The position numbers were made by a program, and so were the translations under genes. This document shows, piece after piece, positions 38,002-47,293 of a stretch of DNA of 64,000 bases. Numbering within the stretch: position 1 is the first letter of the stretch; each line of letters starts with the position of its first letter. The DNA is from Phenylobacterium zucineum HLK1 (lineage in GTDB: Bacteria; Pseudomonadota; Alphaproteobacteria; Caulobacterales; Caulobacteraceae), in NCBI RefSeq assembly GCF_000017265.1, contig NC_011144.1, forward strand, positions 2,148,001 through 2,212,000, in the 5' to 3' direction. The notes beneath the pieces are model-generated. The model was not told the DNA's origin and searched no databases. It saw nothing but the letters and a program-made list of their open reading frames with translations.

Positions 38002-38607
38002 TCAGCCGAAGATCGTCTGGTTCATGGTCATGGTCACCAGCATCGGCACCGACAGCAGGGTGTTGATGCGGGAGAACAGCATGGCCTTGCGGCCCGCCGC
38101 GGCCTTGGCGTCGGCGTCGCCGTCCACGATGCCCAGCGCGATCTTCTGGGCCGGCCAGATGAACGCCCAGACGTTGATGAACATGATCGTGGCCAGCCAC
38201 ATCCCCAGGCCGATGAACGTGTGCTGCGGGACCTGGAAGCCGTCCATGGCGCCCAGGGTGAACGCCTCGATCAGGAAGCCGCGGTTCCAGGCGAGCAGCA
38301 CGCCCATCACCCAGGTGGCGAGCGCGGCCCAGCGGAACCAGAACAGCGCCTCGGGCGCGATGTACTTCGAGACGCCCGGCTTAAGCTCGGCCGGGATCTC
38401 GGGCATTTTCCGGATCTGGACGAAGTTGAAGTAGTAGAGCAGCCCGATCCACAGGATGCCGGCCAGGGTGTGCAGCCAGCGGAACACGCCCTGCCAGAAG
38501 ATCTGGTCCCAGGCTGCATTGTGCATGCCGTATCCGGCCACAATGATCAGCGCCAGAATGAAGCTGACGATCAGCGTGTTCCGAAGATTGGCGAGTAGTC
38601 CAGCCAT
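38002..38607 (-). CDS. PuuD-like (urate hydroxylase N-terminal domain) membrane protein
   Basis: A 201-residue inner-membrane protein with four to five spans. FRWLHTLAGILWIGLLYYFN and ALATWVMGVLLAWNRG, together with PQHTFIGLGMWLATIMFINV, match the membrane domain of PuuD (PF06181). Full-length PuuD (about 400 residues) adds a cytochrome c domain with CxxCH; that is absent here. It may be a stand-alone domain using a separate cytochrome or have another role. Conserved His residues suggest haem. It ends in its own terminator and is not followed by purine catabolic genes. Confidence 0.78.
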   Translation of the reverse strand: MAGLLANLRNTLIVSFILALIIVAGYGMHNAAWDQIFWQGVFRWLHTLAGILWIGLLYYFNFVQIRKMPEIPAELKPGVSKYIAPEALFWFRWAALATWVMGVLLAWNRGFLIEAFTLGAMDGFQVPQHTFIGLGMWLATIMFINVWAFIWPAQKIALGIVDGDADAKAAAGRKAMLFSRINTLLSVPMLVTMTMNQTIFG

Positions 38608-38687
38608 GTTGCCCTCTCAGTTCCTTCCCCTGGACTGAGTCGTATAGGGCGTTTCGCCGCAGCCTGAAAGGCGACGCTTCGAGCCGC

Positions 38688-39047
38688 TCAGACGGCGATC
38701 AGGGCCGCGGCGAGGCGCCGGCCCTCGGCGGTGAGGACGTTGTAGAGCCGGGCCGCGGCCGGCGTGTCCATGAACTCCAGGCCGATGCCGGCCTTCTGCA
38801 GCGCCTCGCGGACCGCCCGCGGCGGCTGGGCGTTGCGCACCCCGACGCCGAGCAGCACGAATTCCACCTCGGCGCGGCCGGCCTCGAACACCGGCGCGAG
38901 CGATTCGACGGTGAGGTCCGCGAGGCCGGCCACGGGCCAGCTGCGCGCCTCGTCGCCCACGATCAGCAGCGAGCCGTCCCGCCGCTCGCCGCCGACGCGG
39001 AAGCCGCCGTCGCCGTAGGCGTCCAGCGTGGGGGCGTTGCGGGCCAC
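38688..39047 (-). CDS. Mth938-like domain protein (DUF498/AAMDC family)
   Basis: A 119-residue Mth938-fold protein. GDGGFRVGGERRDGSLLIVG and the typical FVLLGVGVRNAQPPRAVREA and GIGLEFMDTPAAARLYNVL identify it. GTG 39047 overlies the end of the intergenic gap 10 bases after secF, so it belongs to the yajC-secD-secF operon. The same neighbour occurs after secF in other alphaproteobacteria, suggesting a helper role in membrane-protein biogenesis, but no function is established. Confidence 0.87.
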   Translation of the reverse strand: MARNAPTLDAYGDGGFRVGGERRDGSLLIVGDEARSWPVAGLADLTVESLAPVFEAGRAEVEFVLLGVGVRNAQPPRAVREALQKAGIGLEFMDTPAAARLYNVLTAEGRRLAAALIAV

Positions 39048-39057
39048 CGGCCGGCCC

Positions 39058-40020
39058 CTAGGGACGCACGCCGGCAGGCTTCAGCGGCTCGGCCTCTTCC
39101 TCGCCGCGCTTGACGCCCCACAGCAGGATCACCGGGGCGGCGACATAGACCGACGAGTAGGTGCCGATGATGATGCCGAAGATCAGCACGATCGACATGT
39201 CGAACAGGGTCGGTCCGCCGAAGAGCGCCAGACCCGTCAGCGCCATGATCGCGGTCACGCCGGTGATGATGGTCCGCGACAGGGTCTCGTTGATCGACAG
39301 GTCGATGACCTCGCGCAGAGGCATGCGCTTGTACTTGCGCAGGTTCTCCCGGAGGCGGTCGAACACCACCACGGTGTCGTTCATCGAGTAGCCGATGACC
39401 GTCAGGATCGCCGCCACCGTGTTCAGGCTGAACTCGAGCTGGAAGAAGGCGATCAGGCCGAACGTCAGGATGACGTCGTGGAACAGGCCCACGACGGCGC
39501 CGATGCCGAACTGCAGCTCGAACCTGAACCAGATGTAGATCAGCATCAGCAGGATCGCGAGGCCGAGCGCGGTCAGGCCGCTCTGGAAGAGCTCGCCCGA
39601 GACCTTGGCGCCCACCACGTCCGGCGCGTCGAAGGTCACCTGGCCCAGCGCCTGGGTCAGGGCGCCGCGGACCTGCTCGGCCACCTGGTCGGCGCTCGCG
39701 CCGGCCGGGGGCTGGTAGCGGACCATGGCGGCGGTGCCGTCGCCGAAGCCCTGCACCTGGGGGTCGCCCAGTTCGAGGCGGTTGATCGCCGCGCGGGCCG
39801 CAGCGAGGTCGACCTGCTGGGGCGCGGTCGACAGCTCGATGACCGTGCCGCCGGTGAAGTCGATGCCGCAGTTCAGGCCGCCGCAGGGCGGCTCGAACGG
39901 CATCAGGGCGCGCGCCAGCGAGGCGATCACCGCGAGGGCCGAGAGAATCCCGGCGATCTTGGCGAACCGGACGAACCGGAAGTTCGTCTTGATCGGGATG
40001 ATCTTGATCAGGGGCCACAT
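39058..40020 (-). CDS. secF: Protein translocase subunit SecF
   Basis: The 320-residue SecF, which with SecD uses the proton gradient to complete Sec export from the periplasmic side. It has an N-terminal span, a periplasmic domain beginning CGIDFTGGTVIELS, and five C-terminal spans. GYSMNDTVVVFDRLRENLRK and the SINETLSRTIITGVTAIMAL block, which closes the RND-like fold, are both present. The gap to secD is 14 bases. Confidence 0.97.
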   Translation of the reverse strand: MWPLIKIIPIKTNFRFVRFAKIAGILSALAVIASLARALMPFEPPCGGLNCGIDFTGGTVIELSTAPQQVDLAAARAAINRLELGDPQVQGFGDGTAAMVRYQPPAGASADQVAEQVRGALTQALGQVTFDAPDVVGAKVSGELFQSGLTALGLAILLMLIYIWFRFELQFGIGAVVGLFHDVILTFGLIAFFQLEFSLNTVAAILTVIGYSMNDTVVVFDRLRENLRKYKRMPLREVIDLSINETLSRTIITGVTAIMALTGLALFGGPTLFDMSIVLIFGIIIGTYSSVYVAAPVILLWGVKRGEEEAEPLKPAGVRP

Positions 40021-40034
40021 GGGTCAGGCCCTCC

Positions 40035-41639
40035 TTACGCGATCGGCAGGGTCTTGGGCCGCGTGGTGCGATACCACAAGGCCAGCAGAACCTGGGTGAT
40101 GAGGACGGCGGTGAACACCGAGGTGACCACGCCGATGGACAGCGTCCAGGCGAAGCCCTTCACCGGGCCGGCGCCGAACTGGAACATCAGCAGCGCCGCC
40201 AGCAGCGTCGTCAGGTTGGCGTCGACGATGGTGGTCATGGCCCGGGAGAAGCCGGCGTCCATGGCCGCGATGGCGGTGCGCCCGGCGCGGACCTCGTCGC
40301 GCATGCGCTCGTAGATCAGCACGTTGGCGTCCACGGCCATGGCGAGCGTCAGGATCAGGCCGGCGATGCCCGGCAGGGTCAGCGTCGCCTGGGTCAGGCT
40401 CATGGCGGCGATGATCAGCAGGCCGTTGACCAGCAGGGCGATGATCGAGATGCCGCCGAACAGGAAGCCGTAGGCCAGCAGCATGAAGCCGACGACCGAG
40501 ACGAACGCGACGACGGTGGAGATCTGGCCCGCCTTGATGGCGTCGGCGCCGAGTTCGGCGCTGACCGTGCGCTGCTCCTCGACGTTCAGCGGCGCCGGCA
40601 GGGCGCCGGCGCGCAGCAGGACGGCCAGGTCGTTGGCCGATTCGGTCGTGAAGTTGCCCTCGATGTAGCCCGAGCCGCCGGTGATGGCCGAGTTGATCCG
40701 CGGCGCCGAGATCACCTTCTTGTCGAGGACGATCGCGAAGCGCTTGCCGATGTTCTGGGTGGTGGCGTCGCCGAAGCGGCGCGCGCCCTGCCCGTCGAAG
40801 CGGAACTCGACGATCGGCTGTCCGGTCTGGGGGTGGAAAGCGGCGCTGGCCGAGGTCAGCATCTCGCCCGTCACCACCGCGCGGCGCTTGACGACATAGA
40901 ACGGCACGGCGCCGTCGTCGCTGGGCAGGACCTCGGAGCCGGGCGGCACGCGGCCGGCCGCGGCCTCGTTCAGGTCGGCGGCCTCGTCGACCATCTGGAA
41001 GGTCAGCTTGGCGGTCTGGCCGATGACGTTCTTCAGCCGCTCGGGATCGCTCTCGCCGGGCGCCTGCACGACGATCCGGTTGGTCCCCTGGCGGACGATG
41101 GTCGGCTCGCGCGTGCCGAGCTCGTCCACCCGGCGGCGGATGATCTCGATCGACTGCTCGACGGCGCGCGCGGATTCGGCCTGCATCGCCTCGGGCACGA
41201 AGGTCACGCGGATGCGCTGGTCGGCCTCGGTCGAGACGGTCAGGTCCCGGCCGCCGACAGTCCCGGCGAGCGGCGCGCCGAGCGTGTTGCGCAGGAGCGT
41301 CTGGGCCTCGCGCACCTGGGCCGGGTCGGTGATGCGCACCGCCACCGCGCCGTTGACCACCCCAAGGCCGGTGAAGGGAATCTGCGCCTCTCGCAGCTGG
41401 GTTCGGACGTCCTCGACCGTGTTGGTCAGGCGCTCGGCGCGGAGCGCCTCGGTGTCGACCTCGAGCAGGAGGTACGAGCCCCCCTGGAGGTCGAGGCCGA
41501 GGTTCAGGGTCTGCTTCGGAACGAAGCCCGGCAGGCTCGCCCGCGTCTCGGGCGGCACGACGTTGGGAAACGCGAGCAGCGCCCCCAGCACGACCGACAG
41601 GACGACGAGGAGAACCTTCCAGCGCGAGAGGGTCAGCAT
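40035..41639 (-). CDS. secD: Protein translocase subunit SecD
   Basis: The 534-residue SecD. LNLGLDLQGGSYLLLEVDTE marks the first periplasmic domain, RRRVDELGTREPTIVRQGTN and GRFxx-like GSGYIEGNFTTESANDLA the second, and LTLAMAVDANVLIYERMRDE with AMDAGFSRAMTTIVDANLTT the membrane domain, including the proton-path Asp. The order is yajC, secD, secF, with gaps of 18 and 14 bases, so one operon. It acts in the inner membrane with SecYEG. Confidence 0.97.
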   Translation of the reverse strand: MLTLSRWKVLLVVLSVVLGALLAFPNVVPPETRASLPGFVPKQTLNLGLDLQGGSYLLLEVDTEALRAERLTNTVEDVRTQLREAQIPFTGLGVVNGAVAVRITDPAQVREAQTLLRNTLGAPLAGTVGGRDLTVSTEADQRIRVTFVPEAMQAESARAVEQSIEIIRRRVDELGTREPTIVRQGTNRIVVQAPGESDPERLKNVIGQTAKLTFQMVDEAADLNEAAAGRVPPGSEVLPSDDGAVPFYVVKRRAVVTGEMLTSASAAFHPQTGQPIVEFRFDGQGARRFGDATTQNIGKRFAIVLDKKVISAPRINSAITGGSGYIEGNFTTESANDLAVLLRAGALPAPLNVEEQRTVSAELGADAIKAGQISTVVAFVSVVGFMLLAYGFLFGGISIIALLVNGLLIIAAMSLTQATLTLPGIAGLILTLAMAVDANVLIYERMRDEVRAGRTAIAAMDAGFSRAMTTIVDANLTTLLAALLMFQFGAGPVKGFAWTLSIGVVTSVFTAVLITQVLLALWYRTTRPKTLPIA

Positions 41640-41657
41640 CGGAAGGGGGCTTTTCGC

Positions 41658-42008
41658 TTAGGCCTTGGCGTCGTTGGCGGCGGCCGGTTCGCCCTTGGCG
41701 CGGACGTCGGCGACCATGGACTTGACCACCTTCACGGTGACGCCGGTGGCGATCTCGACGCCGACTTCCTTGTCCTCGACGCGGACCACCTTGCCGATCA
41801 TGCCCGAGGACAGGACGACGGTGTCGCCGCGCTTCAGAGCGCCCAGCATCTGCTGGTGCAGCTTCATCCGCTTCTGCTGCGGCCGGATCATCAGGAAGTA
41901 GAACAGGACGACCAGCGCGATCAGCGGCAGGAACTGGATCAGCATGGCCTCGGGGCCTCCAGCGGCGGCGCCGCCGGCGGCTTGGGCATAGGCAGGGGTG
42001 GCGAACAT
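41658..42008 (-). CDS. yajC: Preprotein translocase subunit YajC
   Basis: The 116-residue single-span accessory subunit of SecDF. The span (IQFLPLIALVVLFYFLMI) is followed by RPQQKRMKLHQQMLGALKRG, the YajC signature, then GDTVVLSSGMIGKVVRVEDK. The Ala/Gly-rich N terminus (ATPAYAQAAGGAA) looks like a signal peptide remnant. GGAGAGGCC precedes the ATG, and a strong hairpin lies just upstream (42028-42050). First gene of the secDF operon. Confidence 0.96.
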   Translation of the reverse strand: MFATPAYAQAAGGAAAGGPEAMLIQFLPLIALVVLFYFLMIRPQQKRMKLHQQMLGALKRGDTVVLSSGMIGKVVRVEDKEVGVEIATGVTVKVVKSMVADVRAKGEPAAANDAKA

Positions 42009-42027
42009 GGCCTCTCCGGATTGCGGG

Positions 42028-42050
42028 CGGGGCCGCTTCCTGCGGCCCCG
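42028..42050 (-). promoter_or_regulatory. Leader hairpin before yajC
   Basis: A perfect 9-bp inverted repeat CGGGGCCGC / GCGGCCCCG with a five-base loop lies 20 bases upstream of the yajC ATG and a few bases before its ribosome binding site. No T-run follows, so it is not a terminator. It may stabilise or regulate the yajC-secDF message. Confidence 0.4.
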
Positions 42051-42125
42051 TTCGAAAGTCGGCGGAAGCTATGCGCAGCGCCCCGCTTTTGCAATGGAAC
42101 CTGGGGGCGGCTAAGCCTCGCGGCG

Positions 42126-42965
42126 ATGGACCCCGAGCTGAAACCCGTTCTCGAGCGCATCGCCGACGCCCTCGAACGCCTCGCCCCGCCGCCGCGCACG
42201 CCGGCCGCCTTCGACGGCGCGCGGCTGTTCCGCCACGACCCGGAGACGGGCGCCTTCCACCCTGCGCCGGACTATCCCCTCGCCCTCGACAGCCTCGTCG
42301 GGATCGACCGCCAGAAAGGCCGCGTGGTCGAGAACCTGCGGCGCTTCGCCCAGGGCCTGCCGTTCAACCACGTCCTGCTCTGGGGCGTGCGGGGCACAGG
42401 TAAGAGCTCCATCGCCAAGGCGGCGTTCATGGCCGTGGCGACCCAGACGCCGGACCTGAAGCTGGTGGAGGTGGACCGCGACCAGGTCACCGCCCTGCCC
42501 GCGCTGTTCGACGACCTGCGGGTCCGGCCCGAGCGCTTCGTCGTACTGTGCGACGACCTGTCGTTCGAGGAGGGCGCGGCCGCCGCCAAGGCGCTGAAGT
42601 CCGCCCTGGAAGGCGGGGTGTCCGGCCCGCCGGCCAATGTGCTGTTCACCGCCACCTCGAACCGCCGTCACCTGATGCCGCGCGGACACCAGGAGGATCG
42701 CGGCCTCGTCGCCGCCCACGAGGACGCCGAGGAGGAGGTCAGCGTCTCGGACCGCTTCGGCCTGTGGATCGGCTTCCCGCCGATGGACCAGGCGACCTAT
42801 CTCGCCGCCGTGAGCGGTTACGCCGAGCGCTACGGCCTGCGGACGGACGACCTCGAGCGCCGGGCCCTGCAGTGGGCCCAGGCCCGCGGCGGCCGCTCGG
42901 GCCGGGTCGCCTGGCAGTTCATCCGCGACCGCGCCGGCGAGCTGGGCAAGCCCCTGCCGCTGTAG
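42126..42965 (+). CDS. DUF815 family AAA ATPase
   Basis: A 279-residue ATPase with Walker A GVRGTGKSSIAKA (residues about 90-102) and Walker B RFVVLCDDLSFEEG. TATSNRRHLMPRG carries the sensor-1 position and RFGLWIGFPPMDQATYL the family block, as in the DUF815 (COG2607) group. ATG 42126 starts it. This gene is commonly found next to yajC in alphaproteobacteria, here divergent from it with a 117-base gap. The remodelled substrate is unknown. Confidence 0.9.
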   Translation: MDPELKPVLERIADALERLAPPPRTPAAFDGARLFRHDPETGAFHPAPDYPLALDSLVGIDRQKGRVVENLRRFAQGLPFNHVLLWGVRGTGKSSIAKAAFMAVATQTPDLKLVEVDRDQVTALPALFDDLRVRPERFVVLCDDLSFEEGAAAAKALKSALEGGVSGPPANVLFTATSNRRHLMPRGHQEDRGLVAAHEDAEEEVSVSDRFGLWIGFPPMDQATYLAAVSGYAERYGLRTDDLERRALQWAQARGGRSGRVAWQFIRDRAGELGKPLPL

Positions 42966-42971
42966 ACGCCC

Positions 42972-44378
42972 CTAGCGCGGCAGGACGAGGGCCGGATCGA
43001 TCGGCCGCGCGCGTTCCTCGGGGGTGGGCGCGTAGCGGACCTCGAAATGCAGCTGCGGCTCGGAGACGCCGCCGGTCTGGCCGACCTGGCCGATCTGCTG
43101 CCCCTGGGTGACCTTCTGCTGCATCTTCACGTCGACCCGCGCGAGGTGGCCGTAGGCGGTCACCCAGCCGTCGGCGTGCTTGATCAGCACCAGGTTGCCG
43201 AAGCCGGGAACCTGGTCGCCGGCGTAGACCACGTCGCCGGCCGCGGCCGCACGTACGGGCTCGCCGGCCTTGGCCTGGATGTTCACCCCGTCGTTGCGCT
43301 GGCTGGGGCCCTTGGGGCCGAAGCCCGACAGGATGTCGCCGCGAACGGGCCAGAGGAAGCGGCCGCGGCCGAGTTGCGAAATCTCGCTGTCGCTGGGCTG
43401 GGCCGAGGCGACGGGGGCCCCGACGATGCGCGGCGTCGAGGCGGGCGGCGGAGCCGGCCGGGCCGGCGCGGTCTGCGCGGGCGCCGGCGTCGGGGCGGGC
43501 GTCGTCGCGCGCGGCGGCTGGGCCGGCGTGGGCTGGGCCCGGCCGGTGTAGGGCTGCGGGCGGCTCGGCAGGCGCGCCGGCGGCTCCTCGCGCGGCGGCG
43601 GAGGCGGCGGCGGCGGGGTCGCCTGAGCGGTCTGCACCGGAGCCGGCGCGGGCCGCTGCGGCGGCGGCGGAGGCGGATCGACGCGCACCCGCTGGGTCGA
43701 GGTGATCGGGCCGCGGTCCCGGAACCCGGACGGCAGGCGCAGGTGCTGGCCCGGCCGCAGGGTGGCCTCGATGGCCATGTCGTTCTCTCCGGCGATCGCG
43801 CCGGCCGAGACGCCGAACCGGCGGGCGATGGCGTAGAGCGTGTCGCCCGACTCCACCGTGTAGGCCTTCGCCTCGCTGCGCGGCCCCTTCAGCTCCTGGC
43901 CCGGACGGATCACGTCGGACTTGAGCTTGTTGTCCTTCTTGAGCTGCTCGACCGTGGTGTCGAGCTTGCGGGCGATCTTCTCGAGGTTGTCGCCGGACTT
44001 GACCTCGTAGACCGTCGGCGGGCCGTCCACATCGACCACCCGGCCCGTGACGCTGCGGGTCGTGACGGTGCGGTAGGTCGGCTCTGCCGGCGGGGTCGCG
44101 GCAGGGGCGGACGGACGCGACTCCGCCCGCGACTCGGCCCGGGGCGCGGCCGGCGGCATGTCCAGCGGACGCGACTCCACCCGCTCGGTCGGGCGCGGCG
44201 CTTCCGGCGCCGGCTCCTGCGTCCGCGCCATGGGCGGCTCGGCCGGCGCGCGCGCGGCCGAGGGCGGCGGCGGCGTCTGAATGACCGGCGGCTCGATCGG
44301 AAAGTTCGGGCTGGCGCACGCGGTCAGAGCGCTGGCGGCCAGCAGGCTCAGGATCGGGCGCGTAGGAAGGTGCGTCAT
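42972..44378 (-). CDS. LysM / M23-like lipoprotein, NlpD-type amidase activator
   Basis: A 468-residue lipoprotein with lipobox LTAC near residue 20. After a Pro-rich linker come two LysM modules (VYEVKSGDNLEKIARKLDTT and AYTVESGDTLYAIARRFGVS), a second long Pro/Ala-rich linker, and a C-terminal LytM domain. The LytM zinc site is degenerate: the HxGIDI-type motif reads NDGVNIQA and PHLHFE reads PQLHFE. NlpD and EnvC share such losses and activate cell-wall amidases instead of cutting peptidoglycan. The surE-pcm-nlpD order supports this. Confidence 0.88.
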   Translation of the reverse strand: MTHLPTRPILSLLAASALTACASPNFPIEPPVIQTPPPPSAARAPAEPPMARTQEPAPEAPRPTERVESRPLDMPPAAPRAESRAESRPSAPAATPPAEPTYRTVTTRSVTGRVVDVDGPPTVYEVKSGDNLEKIARKLDTTVEQLKKDNKLKSDVIRPGQELKGPRSEAKAYTVESGDTLYAIARRFGVSAGAIAGENDMAIEATLRPGQHLRLPSGFRDRGPITSTQRVRVDPPPPPPQRPAPAPVQTAQATPPPPPPPPREEPPARLPSRPQPYTGRAQPTPAQPPRATTPAPTPAPAQTAPARPAPPPASTPRIVGAPVASAQPSDSEISQLGRGRFLWPVRGDILSGFGPKGPSQRNDGVNIQAKAGEPVRAAAAGDVVYAGDQVPGFGNLVLIKHADGWVTAYGHLARVDVKMQQKVTQGQQIGQVGQTGGVSEPQLHFEVRYAPTPEERARPIDPALVLPR

Positions 44379-44489
44379 CGCCGCTCCGGGTGTGGAGGTC
44401 CAAGAGAATCAACGGGGCGTGGGCGGGAATGATGGCGGCGGGCCGGCGCCCCCGCCAACCCGCAAACCGCCGCAGCCTGTGGACGGCCG

Positions 44490-45161
44490 TCAGAGTTCCT
44501 TGGCCACGCCTTCGAGCAGGGGCACGAAGCGGACGTCGATGAGGTCCTCGACCTCGAACCCGCCCTTCCCGTCGCCGGTGTAGCGGCGAAGGGTCTGCAC
44601 CGGCCCCTTGCCGATGGGCGCGACCAGGATCCCGCTCGGCTTGAGCTGCGACAGCAACGCCTTGGGCTCTCCCGGCGCCGCCGCCGTGACCATAATGCGG
44701 TCGAAAGGCGCCTGTTCGGGCCACCCCTCCCCGCCGTCGCCGAACCGGGTGATGATGTTGGTGAGGCCCAGCGCCTTGAAGCGCGCCTCGGCCTCGCGCA
44801 TCAGCGTGCGGTAGCGCTCGACCGTGTAGACCAGCCGCGCCAGCTTCGAGAGGATCGCCGTCTGGTAGCCGCTGCCGGTGCCGATCTCGAGCACGCGGTC
44901 GCGCTTGTCGACCTTCAGCGCCTGGGACATCAGGCCGACGATGAACGGTTGGCTGATGGTCTGGCCGCAGGCGATCGGCAGGGCCGAATCCTCGAACGCA
45001 CGCTCCTTGAACAGCTCGGGCGTGAACAGCTCGCGCGGGGTCTTCTCGATGGCGTTCAGCACCTTGGCGTCGCTGACGCCCTGGGACCGCAACGCCAGGA
45101 TCAGCCGGGCCATCCGGGTTTCGGGCGTGTCGCCGTCGGCGGGGATCGGGGGCTCGGACAT
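44490..45161 (-). CDS. pcm: Protein-L-isoaspartate O-methyltransferase
   Basis: A 223-residue enzyme that methylates isoaspartyl residues in damaged proteins using S-adenosylmethionine. AFEDSALPIACGQTISQPFI is the substrate region, DRVLEIGTGSGYQTAIL the SAM motif I, and YTVERYRTLMREAEARFKAL and FDRIMVTAAAPGEPKALLSQ follow in order. ATG 45161 lies two bases after the surE stop, so the genes are coupled. It is cytoplasmic. Confidence 0.95.
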   Translation of the reverse strand: MSEPPIPADGDTPETRMARLILALRSQGVSDAKVLNAIEKTPRELFTPELFKERAFEDSALPIACGQTISQPFIVGLMSQALKVDKRDRVLEIGTGSGYQTAILSKLARLVYTVERYRTLMREAEARFKALGLTNIITRFGDGGEGWPEQAPFDRIMVTAAAPGEPKALLSQLKPSGILVAPIGKGPVQTLRRYTGDGKGGFEVEDLIDVRFVPLLEGVAKEL

Positions 45162-45163
45162 CC

Positions 45164-45937
45164 TCAGACCTTCGGAGGCGCGCCGCCCAGCTTGCCTTTC
45201 AGGTCGAAAACGGCCGGCTGGTGGGTCAGGTCGATGTGCAGCGGGGTCACCGAGATCTTGCCCTCGTAGAGCGCGCGCAGGTCGGTGCCGTCGGGCGGGC
45301 TGGACCGTTCCTGCCGGAACCCGATCCAGTAGTACTCCTTGCCCCGCAGGTCGGTCCGGCGTTCGGCGTGGCGCACGTGGACGTCCCGGAAGCCCTGGCG
45401 GGTGACCTCCACCTCGGTGATCTCCTCGACGGGCCGATTGGGGAAGTTGACGTTCAGCACCACGTCGGCGGGCCAGCCCAGCTCGACCAGGCGCTTGATG
45501 ATGCCCGGCGCGAAGGCCTCGGCCGGCTCGAAGCTCTCGCCCGGCTCGTAGAAGCCCATCTGCGACAGGGCGATCGAGGGTACGCCCAGGGCCATGCCCT
45601 CGATGGCGCCGGCGACCGTGCCGGACATGCTGACGTCCTCGGCGAGGTTCGCCCCGCGATTGACGCCCGAGAGCAGCAGGTCGGGCCGCCTGCCCTTCAC
45701 CAGCTCGTGGACGGCCAGCATCACGCAGTCGGTGGGCGTGCCGGTGGTGGAGAACTTGCGATCGTCCAGCCGGCGCACGCGGATCGGCTCGGCCAGGGTC
45801 AGGGCGCGGCTCGCGCCCGACTGCTCGTACTCGGGCGCGCAGACCCAGACGTCGTCCGACAGCTGGGCGGCGATGCGCTCCAGCGCCGCGAGGCCGTCGG
45901 CGTTGATCCCGTCGTCGTTGGTGATGAGAATCCTCAA
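45164..45937 (-). CDS. surE: 5'/3'-nucleotidase SurE
   Basis: A 257-residue metal-dependent nucleotidase. It starts [20 protein letters not shown] with the metal-binding DD pair; [35 protein letters not shown] and [10 protein letters not shown] are the other family blocks. The start is TTG 45937, overlapping the serS stop in the order TTGA, so it is translationally coupled. Stationary-phase survival and damage-linked roles are known for surE-pcm pairs. Confidence 0.94.
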   Translation of the reverse strand: MRILITNDDGINADGLAALERIAAQLSDDVWVCAPEYEQSGASRALTLAEPIRVRRLDDRKFSTTGTPTDCVMLAVHELVKGRRPDLLLSGVNRGANLAEDVSMSGTVAGAIEGMALGVPSIALSQMGFYEPGESFEPAEAFAPGIIKRLVELGWPADVVLNVNFPNRPVEEITEVEVTRQGFRDVHVRHAERRTDLRGKEYYWIGFRQERSSPPDGTDLRALYEGKISVTPLHIDLTHQPAVFDLKGKLGGAPPKV

Positions 45938-47214
45938 GCCGCGCCCCCGATGTGGGTCATCCCCGGCATGTACGGGCGCAGGGCCTCGGGGATGGCGATC
46001 CGGCCGCCCTCGTCCTGGTAGTTCTCCAGCACGGCCACCAGCGTGCGGCCGACGGCCAAGCCCGAGCCGTTGAGCGTGTGGACGTAGCGCGTGCCCTTCT
46101 CGCCGGCCTTCTTGGCGCGGGCGTCCATGCGGCGGGCCTGGAAGTCGCCGGTGTTCGAGCAGGAGCTGATCTCGCGGTACTTCTCCTGGGACGGCAGCCA
46201 GACCTCGAGGTCGTAGGTCTTGCGGGCCCCGAAGCCCATGTCGCCGCGGCACAGCAGCATGGTGCGGAACGGCAGCTCGAGCCGCTTCAGCACGGCCTCG
46301 GCGCAGCCCACCATCCGCTCGTGCTCGTCCGCCGACTGCTCGGGCGTGGTGATGGAGACGAGCTCGACCTTGTTGAACTGGTGCTGGCGGATCATGCCGC
46401 GGGTGTCGCGTCCCGAGGCCCCGGCCTCGGAGCGGAAGCACGGCGTCAGGGCCGTGTAGCGGAGCGGCAGCTCCTCCTCGGCGACGATCTGGCCCATGAC
46501 CAGGCTGGTCAGCGGCACCTCGGCCGTGGGGATCAGCCAGCGGCCGTCCGTCGTCTGGAACAGGTCCTCGGCGAACTTCGGCAGCTTGTCGGTGCCGTAG
46601 GCAGCCGCGTCGTTGACCAGCAGCGGCGGGTTCACCTCGGTGTAGCCGTGCTCCTGGGTCTGCAGGTCCAGCATGAACTGGCCGAGCGCGCGCTCCAGAC
46701 GGGCGAGCTGGCCCTTCAGCACCACGAAGCGGGCGCCGCTCATGCGGGCCGCGGCCTCGAAGTCCATCAGGCCCATCGCCTCGCCGAGGGTCGCGTGGTC
46801 CTTGGGCGCGGCGATCGCGCGCGGCTCGCCCCAGCGGCGGACCTCGACGTTGTCGTGCTCGTCGGCGCCGTCCGGCACCTCGGCGGCGGGGATGTTCGGC
46901 AGGCCGGCCAGGAGGGCGCGCAGCGCCTCGCCGGCCGAGCGCTCGACCTCGCCCTGCTCCTCCAGCGCCTTCTTCAGGGTCTCGACGTGGGCCATCAGCC
47001 GCGTGGCCTCGGCCTCGTCCTTCTGCGCCTTGGCCTGGCCGATCTTCTTGGAGGCCTCGTTGCGCTCGGCCTGGGCCGCCTGCAGGGCGGTCTGGGCGGC
47101 GCGCAGGGCCTCGTCCAGCTTCAGGATCTCGGCGACCTTGCCGGGCGAGCCCTTCGCGGCCCAGGCTTTCTCGTAAAGCTCGGGGGTTTCGCGGATGGCT
47201 CGGATGTCGTGCAT
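45934..47214 (-). CDS. serS: Seryl-tRNA synthetase
   Basis: A 426-residue class II synthetase. The N-terminal antiparallel coiled coil (residues about 28-105) binds tRNA; the catalytic domain has motif 2 region [20 protein letters not shown] and [11 protein letters not shown], then [17 protein letters not shown] and motif 3 [20 protein letters not shown]. It is complete. It heads the surE-pcm-nlpD part of the cluster and lies 79 bases after tatC. Confidence 0.97.
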   Translation of the reverse strand: MHDIRAIRETPELYEKAWAAKGSPGKVAEILKLDEALRAAQTALQAAQAERNEASKKIGQAKAQKDEAEATRLMAHVETLKKALEEQGEVERSAGEALRALLAGLPNIPAAEVPDGADEHDNVEVRRWGEPRAIAAPKDHATLGEAMGLMDFEAAARMSGARFVVLKGQLARLERALGQFMLDLQTQEHGYTEVNPPLLVNDAAAYGTDKLPKFAEDLFQTTDGRWLIPTAEVPLTSLVMGQIVAEEELPLRYTALTPCFRSEAGASGRDTRGMIRQHQFNKVELVSITTPEQSADEHERMVGCAEAVLKRLELPFRTMLLCRGDMGFGARKTYDLEVWLPSQEKYREISSCSNTGDFQARRMDARAKKAGEKGTRYVHTLNGSGLAVGRTLVAVLENYQDEGGRIAIPEALRPYMPGMTHIGGAA

Positions 47215-47293
47215 GGGGCCCGCTTGTCGGTTGAGCGGACCTCTCTAGAGCGCGTCGGAACAGGCGCCAAGAAGGGCCGGCCAAGAAGCCGCG

